Shown here: positions 8,184-15,513 of the stretch, piece by piece | Position numbering within the stretch: the first letter of the stretch is position 1 | Layout of the letters: the number at the start of each line of letters is the position of its first letter | Source of the DNA: Acidobacteriota bacterium | GTDB taxonomy: Bacteria; Acidobacteriota; Terriglobia; Acidiferrales; UBA7541 | Reading direction: 5' to 3' | DNA: 33,876 nt | Assembly: GCA_023481105.1 (NCBI GenBank) | Contig: JAMCWK010000128.1 | Location: 1-33,876, forward strand | Program-made: the position numbers and the translations under genes | Notes under the pieces: generated by a model | Database searches by the model: none | Told to the model about the DNA's origin: nothing | The model's input: only the letters and a program-made list of their open reading frames with translations

Positions 8184-8841
8184 GTAGTCCTCCTGCTAAC
8201 CCTTTGAGACTAAAGCGAAGCGCACCGGGCCTCAATAGTGCGGACGGGTCATTGGCCGGAGTACGCAAGTACTAACAAAACAAAACGTTAAACGTTGAAC
8301 GGTTAAAGGTTGAACGAGGGACACCCCCTCCCCCACCCTACCTGAAATGCGTAAGTGTTCATTGCAAAGGGCTTGAGGGCAAAATAGGGCGTAAGTGTTC
8401 ATGACAAACGGGTTAAAGAGTTGAAAAGTTGCGGAGTGGCAGAGTTGCTGAGTGGCAGAGGGGCCCCCCACCCCGGGTGTTTTTGTATGTGTGGCAGCAT
8501 AAGGATTTAGTTGAATGTTGAACGTTAAAGGGTCAAAGGGGTGAAGAGGTAAAGAGGTAAAGGGTCGAAAAGTCCAAGAGTCGAAGAGGCTAAGAGTCAA
8601 GGAGTTGCAGAGTTCGAAGGTCTGAGCACGAAGGCCGGCCGACGTTATAGCCAAAAGCGAAAGCATAACAGCTATATATTATCGTAACGCGAAAGAAATG
8701 TCAAGGCTAAAAGAAGGAAGCAGGTTGCAGGTAGCGGGTGGCAGGTTGAAGGCACAAGTCAAAAACTGAAGGGCGAACGGCTCGGGGGAGGCGGATAGGT
8801 GTAGAATGCGCGCAGAAGGAAGTGCGAGTGGGGCCGAGAAG
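8184..8841. repeat. Non-coding stretch rich in short degenerate repeats
   Basis: No convincing gene. From about 8281 the sequence is built of drifting short units: first ACGTTAAACG/GTTGAACGG types (8285-8315), then AGAGTTG/AGTGGCAG octamer-like units (8415-8460), then GTAAAGAGG/GTCGAAGAG units (8525-8610). The 14-mer GCGTAAGTGTTCAT occurs twice, near 8349 and 8390. A related GTTAAACG tract recurs at 12802-12834. The spacing is irregular, so this is not a CRISPR array. Confidence 0.6.
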
Positions 8842-9054
8842 ATGCCAACCTACGTCTTGAAATGCGAGGGCTGCGGCGGACACCGGCCGTTCCTGATCCA
8901 CGAGGGCGAGCTGCCGGACCCCGCGAGTAAGAAGCCCCTCCAGAAGCACTGCCCTGTCTGCCGCATGACCACCAACTGGACGATGGCGTTTCCTGAACGA
9001 CGAGACGACCGCGACCGGCGCCAGGGAACCGACCGGAGAACTACCAACCGCTGA
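8842..9054 (+). CDS. Small zinc-ribbon protein
   Basis: A 70-residue protein from the ATG at 8842. An ATG at 8806 in the same frame would add 12 residues. Two CXXC pairs, CEGC near residue 8 and CPVC near residue 39, form a probable zinc ribbon. The C-terminus is highly charged with repeated DRR/DDR units (RRDDRDRRQGTDRRTTNR). It resembles FmdB-type small regulatory zinc ribbons only in size and metal motif. I cannot assign a function. The last 104 bases are duplicated at 9516-9619, beyond the next gene. Confidence 0.6.
   Translation: MPTYVLKCEGCGGHRPFLIHEGELPDPASKKPLQKHCPVCRMTTNWTMAFPERRDDRDRRQGTDRRTTNR
8951..9054 (+). repeat. Direct repeat copy 1 (3' part of the zinc-ribbon gene)
   Basis: This 104-base segment matches 9516-9619 at about 89 percent, roughly 11 mismatches by eye and no gaps, with an offset of 565 bases. 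Both copies end exactly at the stop codon (CTACCAACCGCTGA). Confidence 0.85.
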
Positions 9055-9128
9055 AGATGTCGGCAGTGCCCACTTTACATCACGAGGGATCAGGACGAAG
9101 AGTGGGCGGCCCGGCCACTTGACTGGGC

Positions 9129-9146
9129 TATCGCAAATATGCGATA
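9129..9146. promoter_or_regulatory. Inverted repeat, probable operator of the HigA-like regulator
   Basis: TATCGCA-AATA-TGCGATA is a perfect 7+7 inverted repeat ending about 40 bases before the ATG at 9187. Autoregulatory XRE/HigA-type repressors commonly bind palindromes of this size in their own promoter. Confidence 0.6.
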
Positions 9147-9186
9147 TGCTGGTAGGAGATTCGGCGAGGTCCAAGGAGTTGGGCTT

Positions 9187-9507
9187 ATGAAACGCGATCG
9201 CCATGCGGAAATCGTCGAGCAACGCTCGCGCCGGAGCGTGAGCTACCGCAAAACCTACGCGCGAACCTTGCAGCAAATTGACCTGGCGCTGCTGGTGAGA
9301 GAGATGCGCGAAGACGCGGAACTGACCCAGACGGAACTCGCGCGAAAAATCGGCACAACCCAGTCCGTGATTGCCCGGCTGGAGGACGCGGAGTACAGGG
9401 GACAATCGCTCCCCATGCTCGAGCGAATTGCTGCGGCCTGTGGCGTCAATTTGAAGTTGCACGCGGAAAAGAAGCCGCACTTCGACCGCGAAGTCGCTTT
9501 GGTCTAG
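9187..9507 (+). CDS. XRE-family / HigA-like helix-turn-helix regulator
   Basis: A 106-residue protein from ATG 9187. An AGGAG about ten bases upstream supports this start over the ATG at 9139, which lies inside the operator-like palindrome. A basic N-terminus (RRSVSYRKTYARTL) precedes an XRE domain at about residues 37-91, with the helix-turn-helix in LTQTELARKIGTTQSVIARLE followed by LPMLERIAAACGVNLKL. The layout is that of HigA/RelB-like antitoxins of the HigBA class. Only about 130 bases separate it from the zinc-ribbon gene, so there is no room for a HigB toxin upstream, and none is seen downstream. It is therefore a solitary or orphaned regulator. A 104-bp direct repeat flanks it. Confidence 0.82.
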   Translation: MKRDRHAEIVEQRSRRSVSYRKTYARTLQQIDLALLVREMREDAELTQTELARKIGTTQSVIARLEDAEYRGQSLPMLERIAAACGVNLKLHAEKKPHFDREVALV

Positions 9508-9515
9508 AGTTGCGG

Positions 9516-9619
9516 GCCCCGTCTGCCGCGCCACCACCAACTGGACGCTGGCGTTTCCTGAAAGACGCGACGACCGAAACCGGCGACAGGGAACGGACCG
9601 GAGAACTACCAACCGCTGA
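9516..9619 (+). pseudogene. Direct repeat copy 2: partial duplicate of the zinc-ribbon gene 3' end
   Basis: This begins nine bases after the stop of the regulator gene. It retains the second zinc-ribbon cysteine region only in part (the codon after GTCTGCCGC differs) and the DRR-rich tail, ending in the same CTACCAACCGCTGA. It has no start codon or first CXXC and is a decayed fragment. From 9620 to 9776 I see nothing further. Confidence 0.7.
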
Positions 9620-9776
9620 GGTTCTCGTGGCCTAGCCGCACTCTTCAAAACCTGACGGGTTGGGCACATGCGTAACCTTAAAGAAAACTGAGGGTCGAGC
9701 CGGAGGCGTGCCACCTGCCTGTCGCACTTGGCTAGGCTCATAACTGCGCATCCTAAGGGACCACACTTCAAGTAGA

Positions 9777-10982
9777 ATGCCACCAATGAACTTGCGTAAT
9801 CAGGTAGTAGAGCGGCTTTTGGTCAGCAAATCGCTGCTTGCGAGAGTCCGTTTCCAGCCATTAGCTGAACCGGATCGACTCTCTCTTGCTTCGCAGATTC
9901 TAACGGCTCACGACGCAGCTGAACTTGCGCTTGCGGCGATCGCGGATCATCTCGGTAAGCTACCCACGAAGGATAAACACTATCTGATGGATTACTTCGA
10001 TCCGATCAAATCAGTGCATCCGGAAAGAGACGTATTCGCAAAAGAGTACTTCAGCCAACTGAATCGGGTTCGAGTAGACATTAAACACTACGGGCTATTC
10101 CCTGACGCGAAGCAGTGGGCGCGAGTGGCTGAGACCGTGTATGGTCATGTGTCGAAGTGGTGCTCAGAGTACCTAGGCGTCACTCTCGAAATGCTGAATG
10201 AGTCGGCCCTCCTGACAAATGACTTGGTGAAAAAACGCTTCTTGGCGGCACAAGAGACTCTAAACATGAAGTGTTATAAGGAGGCATTGGAACTCGTTGG
10301 GGTCGCACTCTATGAAGTCTTCGAAAGCAACGCCGCGCTGCGTGGCTTGGCTGTTGGTCGTCCAAGGCCAGAAGACGCAATAAAACTGGCTGCGTTTGGA
10401 GTCCATGCAAACGATTTCTTGGCGCTTCAGGAGTTCTTGCCTGAAGTCAGAGGAACTAGGGAGAACGATCTGGAAATCAAATGGACACAGGAGCAGTATG
10501 GACATCCTGGAAATTGGCGAGAGGAGACTACACGGTTTTGTCTTAATGCGTTCCTCGACGTGGCGCTCAGGATTCAGAATGCCCAGTGGATTCCCGGTCC
10601 TGCTCATTTTCACGCCCTCTATGAGTTTAAGGTCACTGCGGCGAGAGATGGAGTAGAAGTATGGAATGAGGTCGTTGAGGGTGACTCGCCTGCGGAGCGA
10701 TTGTTTGGACTGCGAAAGAAAAAAGTAGTGGTGAAGGTCTTGAACAAGGGCGAGGTTTTGCGTGGCCACATTTCCCCAGTCAGGTCGTCGAATGATCCTT
10801 TACGCGGTCTGTTGGGCCCTAGAGGTCCGATCGAAGCTGTTTTTGTAGCGACTACTGTCCCCGAAGAATTTTTGGGTTATGTTGCAATTTCTGACGTCAA
10901 AATTACCTGCGTGCCGAGAGATAGCGAGGTTGTCAAAAAGTACTTTTCGGAACTTACGGAGATTGATTGGCAGCCCGAATGA
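9777..10982 (+). CDS. Unrecognised 401-residue protein in an A+T-richer insert
   Basis: I do not recognise a family. ATG codons at 9777 and 9786 are both possible, and neither has a clear ribosome-binding site. The N-terminal half is predicted helical (residues about 5-200), with a segment like a HEPN/abortive-type helical bundle: AHDAAELALAAIADHL, then NRVRVDIKHYGLFPDAKQW. The C-terminal half looks mixed alpha/beta. There is no signal peptide, transmembrane helix or cysteine cluster. Codon use is plainly less G+C-rich than in the housekeeping genes nearby, suggesting acquisition. It converges with the LAGLIDADG gene, with 110 bases between their stops. A role in defence is conceivable but unsupported. 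Confidence 0.75.
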   Translation: MPPMNLRNQVVERLLVSKSLLARVRFQPLAEPDRLSLASQILTAHDAAELALAAIADHLGKLPTKDKHYLMDYFDPIKSVHPERDVFAKEYFSQLNRVRVDIKHYGLFPDAKQWARVAETVYGHVSKWCSEYLGVTLEMLNESALLTNDLVKKRFLAAQETLNMKCYKEALELVGVALYEVFESNAALRGLAVGRPRPEDAIKLAAFGVHANDFLALQEFLPEVRGTRENDLEIKWTQEQYGHPGNWREETTRFCLNAFLDVALRIQNAQWIPGPAHFHALYEFKVTAARDGVEVWNEVVEGDSPAERLFGLRKKKVVVKVLNKGEVLRGHISPVRSSNDPLRGLLGPRGPIEAVFVATTVPEEFLGYVAISDVKITCVPRDSEVVKKYFSELTEIDWQPE

Positions 10983-11092
10983 GTGTCAAGGCTGCTCTGA
11001 CTTGTCCCCAGCATTTGTACCGCATGCTGAGTCAGCCCGATTCTGAGATTTCGGCTGTACCAGCCTCCCGAAGAGAACAAGTGTCAGGTGCG

Positions 11093-12208
11093 TCACGGAC
11101 CTCCCGACGATGGAAGTGTGCCCGACACTCTTTCCCATACTTTTTGTTTTCTTTCCATACGCATGGTCTCTGGGACGCCGTCGTAGAACCAGTGCCCTAG
11201 GCGAAGAGCATCGTTGTGGCTTAAGCGGATGTAGTAGGAAGGATTCTTTGTTTTGGCCTTCTTGTTTGGCTCGTTGACGTAAATCGAGATTCCGGTTTTC
11301 GCAACTGCTCGATAGATTCCACGTGAGTCCATTTTTTGTGTCCAAACGGGATTCGTGCCAATTCCAGCCTTCTCCAAGTGTCCGACCAGCGTCTTGATAA
11401 ATTCCCTTGAACCACTGATGAACGATGCCTTCAACGCTCGGCTCTTCTTGGCCTCGGTAAAGAAGCTGCCATCTCCGTCCCAGCAGCCTCGTATGAAGTG
11501 GCGGACGCATTCCTCAGGCATTTCGGGAAACCTTAGTGTACGGCTCTTTCGAGCGGTGATGCCGAGCTTTGTGAGTCTTTCAACTAAGACAATTGAGGAG
11601 ATGTCCAAGATATGTTGGACCTTTCTCGAGTATCCGCTTGGTTGTCTTACGCGGATCGGGTCTCTACACTCAATAAGCGACTTAACTTTCTCGACCAAGT
11701 CCCGGTCTGTGCTCGTGAGTGTGACTCGCCATCTACTCACGCAGCCATCTGTCGCCAGCACCCCTAAAACATACGCCATCGCCGGTGTCCAACAGGTGAA
11801 GTGATCCTGCATTATGCCATCGTTTCGGACTCTTCCTACTTGACGAAGGTCTTCGCTGAAGAAGCTTTCGTGTCTCTGGAACCATTTCCAAACGGCAACT
11901 CTGCTGACTTCGTAGCGCTGACCGATATCTTCGAGGCTTTCCTTTTGCTCGAAATAAAGCCGGCGAAAATCTTCCACGGAAAGCGCAGACAGCTTGCCTC
12001 GTAGCTGTTTACTCCTGCCTAGATTCTTGCGACACCAGGAACGGAGGTAAAAGGGCAAAACCTCATAGAGTGATGCGATTTCGACAGTCGATTTTCCCTC
12101 GGCAAAGTGGAGACGGCGAAAATCCTCAACTGTGAGCTGCCCAAGCCTGCCAGGCCATGTTAGTTGCAGAGTATTCGGACTCCCCTGTGTTGGCTTATGG
12201 CCGTCCAT
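11093..12208 (-). CDS. LAGLIDADG endonuclease-like protein with two N-terminal helix-turn-helix repeats
   Basis: With the ATG at 12208 the product has 371 residues; a TTG at 12214 would add two (numbering below is from the TTG). Two similar units, LTVEDFRRLHFAEGKSTVEI (from 27) and LSVEDFRRLYFEQKESLEDI (from 78), each continue as a helix-turn-helix ending in W-X-X-XX near 60 and 111. The LAGLIDADG part follows, with motif one AMAYVLGVLATDG (145-157) and motif two HFIRGCWDGDGSF (239-251). D156 and D248 fit the metal-binding acidic positions. Homing endonucleases of this class cut long asymmetric sites, usually from introns or inteins; this one is free-standing. Base use is low in G+C: bases 11281-11340 contain 26 G or C out of 60. 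Confidence 0.83.
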   Translation of the reverse strand: MDGHKPTQGSPNTLQLTWPGRLGQLTVEDFRRLHFAEGKSTVEIASLYEVLPFYLRSWCRKNLGRSKQLRGKLSALSVEDFRRLYFEQKESLEDIGQRYEVSRVAVWKWFQRHESFFSEDLRQVGRVRNDGIMQDHFTCWTPAMAYVLGVLATDGCVSRWRVTLTSTDRDLVEKVKSLIECRDPIRVRQPSGYSRKVQHILDISSIVLVERLTKLGITARKSRTLRFPEMPEECVRHFIRGCWDGDGSFFTEAKKSRALKASFISGSREFIKTLVGHLEKAGIGTNPVWTQKMDSRGIYRAVAKTGISIYVNEPNKKAKTKNPSYYIRLSHNDALRLGHWFYDGVPETMRMERKQKVWERVSGTLPSSGGP

Positions 12209-12215
12209 TGCCAAT

Positions 12216-12245
12216 TCTATAGTCGCTTGATGAACTTGATGTCAA
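12216..12245 (-). promoter_or_regulatory. Sigma-70-like promoter, probably leaderless, for the LAGLIDADG gene
   Basis: On the minus strand TTGACA (12245-12240) is followed after 18 bases by TATAGA (12221-12216). Only seven bases separate the -10 box from the ATG at 12208, so transcription should begin at or next to the start codon. Confidence 0.5.
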
Positions 12246-12882
12246 GATACTTCAAAGGTCAGCGCTGTGCGTTAGCCGCTGATACGGAACAGGAGAGGTT
12301 GCTCGATAGTGGAGAAAAGTGATCGGGAATTGAAATGTGAGAGTGAGAAGCAGACAAGAATGCCGAGCTAAAGCTCGCCGCTACAAGAGGGCGCACACGC
12401 AGGTGCGCCCCTACGAAAAGATCTAGTCCGCAGAGGGATTCGCCGCGTAAACCGCAGCGGAGAGGGATTCGCCGCATAAGGCGCAGCGGAACAGATCTTC
12501 GCTGCGCTCCCCTCACATTTGTTCGGGGCAAGCAGGATGACGACGGAAAAGAGCCGGGGCGACGCGAAGAGAGATCCCTCGCTTCGCTCAGGATGACAAT
12601 GCAAAAAGAGCTGGCAATCCCGAAGGATCGGGAACCGGCGGCAAGAAGGCAAAGCGACGTCATCCCGAGGCATCGGGACGCCGCACTCCAAAGGGCGCAC
12701 GCGCCCTTCGGCTTCGCTCTGGGCAGGCAGGTGCGCCCCTACAAGTACGGGGATGCCGAGCTAAAGCTCGGCGCTACATGAAGCAAACCGCGAGGACCGC
12801 CCATTAAACGTTAAACGGTTGAACGGTAAACGTGGAATGTCGGAGAGATTCTTCGCTTCGCTCAGAATGACAACGTAAACCG
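12246..12882. repeat. Intergenic cluster of hairpin and dispersed repeats
   Basis: There is no gene here. It holds six repeat units. Type A hairpins end in CTAC(A/G): 12362-12385 (CGAGCT-AA-AGCTCG then CCGCTACA), 12389-12415 (GGGCGCAC/GTGCGCCC then CTACG), 12693-12742 (GGGCGCAC/GTGCGCCC then CTACA) and 12755-12778 (GCCGAGCT-AA-AGCTCGGC then GCTACA). Type B units contain CTTCGCTCAGGATGACA: 12569-12599 and, slightly altered, 12844-12873. A GTTAAACG tract at 12802-12834 matches the low-complexity region near 8285. Confidence 0.8.
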
Positions 12883-13542
12883 TTAATCGATCACTTTGTG
12901 GTGGAGGGAGTAGAGGGCGAGTTCGAGGCGGTCGGAGACGCCGAGTTTATCGAAGATATTGTGCAGGTGGTTTTTGACGGTCTGCTCGGAGATGAAGAGT
13001 TTTTCGCCGATTTCGCGGTTGCGGAAGCCCTGGGCGACGAGGCCGACGATTTCCTTTTCGCGGTCGCTCAACAGCGGCTTATCGCGGCGCGGGCCGGATT
13101 CGGCGGATTTCTTGAAGGCTTCGATGACGTCGGAGGTTTTCTTCTTGTCCAGCCAGATTTCGCCGGAGTACACGGTGCGGATGGACTTGATGAGCAGGTC
13201 GGTGGCGGAATCCTTGAGCACGATGCCGCGTGCGCCCATGCGCACGGCGCGGACGACTTCGCGGTCGTCTTCGGTAGCGGTGAGCACGATGACGCGGGTG
13301 GGCAGCGAATCGAAGTTGACCTCCTCGAGCACGGCCAGGCCGTCTTTGTCGGGCATGCGCAGGTCGAGCAGCAAAATGTCCGGGCGGAGCTTACCGAGAA
13401 GCTGGATGCACTGCGTGCCGGTGGCGGCTTCGCCGACAATGGTGATGTCGTCCTCGGCGTCGAGGAGTTTGCGCAGACCGTCGCGGAAGATGGCGTGGTC
13501 GTCGGCCATCAGGATGCGAATCGGTTTTTTCGATTTGGCCAT
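12883..13542 (-). CDS. NarL/FixJ-family response regulator
   Basis: A 219-residue two-component response regulator. The receiver domain (about 7-125) has the acidic pair D14-D15, the phosphoacceptor D60 in ILLLDLRMPDKDG, a conserved threonine in VLTATED and a lysine in IVLKDSA. The LuxR-type DNA-binding domain (about 158-219) contains LSDREKEIVGLVAQGFRNRE and ISEQTVKNHLHNIFDKLGV. When phosphorylated it should dimerise and regulate transcription. The partner is the histidine kinase gene directly upstream on the same strand, 143 bases away, with a dispersed repeat in the gap. No clear Shine-Dalgarno sequence precedes the ATG. Confidence 0.95.
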   Translation of the reverse strand: MAKSKKPIRILMADDHAIFRDGLRKLLDAEDDITIVGEAATGTQCIQLLGKLRPDILLLDLRMPDKDGLAVLEEVNFDSLPTRVIVLTATEDDREVVRAVRMGARGIVLKDSATDLLIKSIRTVYSGEIWLDKKKTSDVIEAFKKSAESGPRRDKPLLSDREKEIVGLVAQGFRNREIGEKLFISEQTVKNHLHNIFDKLGVSDRLELALYSLHHKVID

Positions 13543-13633
13543 GTCGGCTCAGTAGTACTGCAACTGCCAAGCGCAATGACGCCGGTAGAACTAACCTCGT
13601 TACGATCTCCAACTGCGCAGCCCCTTCACTTCA

Positions 13634-13668
13634 TTCGGGGCAAGCCCTTCGCAATGCTCAGGGCAAGC
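13634..13668. repeat. Dispersed repeat between kinase and regulator genes
   Basis: Read on the minus strand this contains CTTGCCCTGAGCATTGCGAAGGG, closely matching the loop sequence at 650-672. A related GTTCGGGGCAAGCAGG fragment lies near 12519. Confidence 0.6.
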
Positions 13669-13685
13669 AAGAGTGGCTGCGCTAC

Positions 13686-15356
13686 TTAGCTCAATGGGAC
13701 CTCGACGGTAACACGCGCGCCGTGGCCCGGATTTGATTCTACCGTTAATACCCCGCCGATAGTTCTGGTACGTTCCTTAATGGAAATCGGGCCCAAGCGC
13801 AACCGATCCAGCTCGTCACTGGAAAAGCGCCCGGCAAAGCTAAACCCCTGGCCATTGTCGTCCACAACGAGGATGACCTTATCCTCTTGCTGCCATAGTT
13901 TTACCACGACATGAGTGGCATTGGCATGTTTTTTTATATTGTGCAGGGCTTCGCGGTAAATCTGGAACAGCTCGCGGCAGACGCGGTCAGGGACCTGCAT
14001 GCCCAGGCTGTCGGCCAGGAGGTCGAGCGCGACGCCGGATTCGTGGCGGAAACGGTCGCCAAAACCGCGCATAAGATCCACCAAATCGGCGCTTTGCACG
14101 CGCAGCGGGCGGAGGTCGGTGACCAAGCGGCGCAGCTCCTCGCTTTCGTGGCGGAGGGTCTGCTGGAGGCCGGCCAGCTCGGTGGCGACGCGGTCGGGGG
14201 AATCGGGCAGCTTGCGGCGGAGGACGTCGAGCTGGATGAGGAAACTCAACAGGGTCTGCAAGATGCCGTCGTGGAGGTCGTGGGCGATGCGGCCGCGCTC
14301 GGTCTCGATGGCGTGCACGCGGATCTGCCGCAGCAAGAAAAGGTTCTCGATGCCCGGGCCCAACTGGCGGGTGATGCGCTCGAGCCAACGCAACGTGCCG
14401 CGGGTGAACTTTTTGCGGCCGTTGAGGAGCAGCAGGCGGCCGGCGGGCTCGCCGTGGCTTTCGAAAGTGGCGGCCATCAGCGAATGGACGCGCATCTCGG
14501 CGCGGGAAATCTCCGGCATCCGCGGTAGCTCCAGCAGGGCGCGGCCGTCGCGGCGATTCCAACCGAAGCCTTCGCCGGGGCCTTCCATCAGGTTCCAGCA
14601 GACAGTGGCGTTGAGGTCGTCCAGCAAATAGGCGTCGCCCTTTTCGGAGGGGAGGCTTTCGGGCACGATGCGGCGGGCTTCGTCATGGCGCGCGCGCCAG
14701 ATGAAAATGCGCTCGAGGTCGGCGTCGCTATAAACGAGGACGGCTTCCTCGCAGGAAAACACGCGGGCCAGTTCGACCAGAATTTGGCGCACGGATTCGG
14801 CCATGCCTTGCTCGACTTTGAGCATGCCGGAGAGCCGCGCGAGGAGGTCGTGCTCGGCGGCGTGGCGGCGCTGTGTCGAGCCGAGAAAGCCGGCGCCGAT
14901 TCCGGCGGCAAACGTGCCCACTGCCAACGCGACCCAGGAAACCACTTGCGGCCAATGCAGTGGCTGGCGAAGAACCGTGCGCACAAGCAGAGCGAACGTC
15001 ACGACACCCGCCAAAACAACCACGCGGCGCAGGTCCCAGCGAATGCCGGCGGCGAACGCCACCAGCAAATAAAGGAACCAGAAGCCCACGACCGTCGGCG
15101 CAATGAACAGAAATGCGGACAGGGCCAGCAGGTCCACCCAAAGCGGCAGCGGCGGAACGTGCCAGCGCTCGACGGAATCGAGAATGGCGGTGAGGACCGC
15201 GAGGCCCAGATAGGCGGCAACAAACATGATGGCGACGCGCTCGTCGCCGGCGATGCCGCCGTCGAGCAGGTCCATGCACGCCATGACCAGGAATATGAGG
15301 CGCGCCAGAGTAACCTGGCGCAGGAGTTCGCGGCGCTCGGTGGCGTGGGGAATCAT
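13686..15356 (-). CDS. Membrane sensor histidine kinase, NarX/DesK (HisKA_3) type
   Basis: A 556-residue kinase. Residues about 15-160 hold around five or six hydrophobic helices (for example VAIMFVAAYLGLAVLTAIL, VVSWVALAVGTFAAGIGAGF). Residues about 180-345 form a GAF-like sensor region. The HisKA_3 dimerisation domain has the phosphoacceptor H362 in RIAHDLHDGILQ. The ATPase domain follows with N473 in the N-box (REALHNIKKHA), the G1 box DDNGQGF at 499-505 and a final GHGARVTVEVP. With the regulator gene downstream it forms a complete two-component pair. The signal is unknown; many membrane helices and little periplasmic sequence suggest sensing within the membrane or through the GAF domain. 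Confidence 0.94.
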   Translation of the reverse strand: MIPHATERRELLRQVTLARLIFLVMACMDLLDGGIAGDERVAIMFVAAYLGLAVLTAILDSVERWHVPPLPLWVDLLALSAFLFIAPTVVGFWFLYLLVAFAAGIRWDLRRVVVLAGVVTFALLVRTVLRQPLHWPQVVSWVALAVGTFAAGIGAGFLGSTQRRHAAEHDLLARLSGMLKVEQGMAESVRQILVELARVFSCEEAVLVYSDADLERIFIWRARHDEARRIVPESLPSEKGDAYLLDDLNATVCWNLMEGPGEGFGWNRRDGRALLELPRMPEISRAEMRVHSLMAATFESHGEPAGRLLLLNGRKKFTRGTLRWLERITRQLGPGIENLFLLRQIRVHAIETERGRIAHDLHDGILQTLLSFLIQLDVLRRKLPDSPDRVATELAGLQQTLRHESEELRRLVTDLRPLRVQSADLVDLMRGFGDRFRHESGVALDLLADSLGMQVPDRVCRELFQIYREALHNIKKHANATHVVVKLWQQEDKVILVVDDNGQGFSFAGRFSSDELDRLRLGPISIKERTRTIGGVLTVESNPGHGARVTVEVPLS

Positions 15357-15513
15357 GGCCGGTGCAGACCCCGGAGGCAGAGTTTAACAAGCCGCGGGCG
15401 CGGCGCAAACTGCGGCGAGGCGGAGCGTTTCGTGCGCAGCACGGCGCAGGGGTTGACAGCAGGTGGATAATCGTTGCGAGGCACGAGCGGGCGGCGCGGG
15501 GGAACACGAAAGA

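Noticed and set aside
8281..8640. CRISPR array
   Set aside because: The repeats are short, drifting and irregularly spaced, without constant spacers, and no cas genes are present.
8707..9786. Long minus-strand open frame of about 359 codons across the zinc-ribbon and regulator genes
   Set aside because: It spans the 104-bp duplication and two better-supported plus-strand genes, has no known domain, and its composition is that of an antisense frame.
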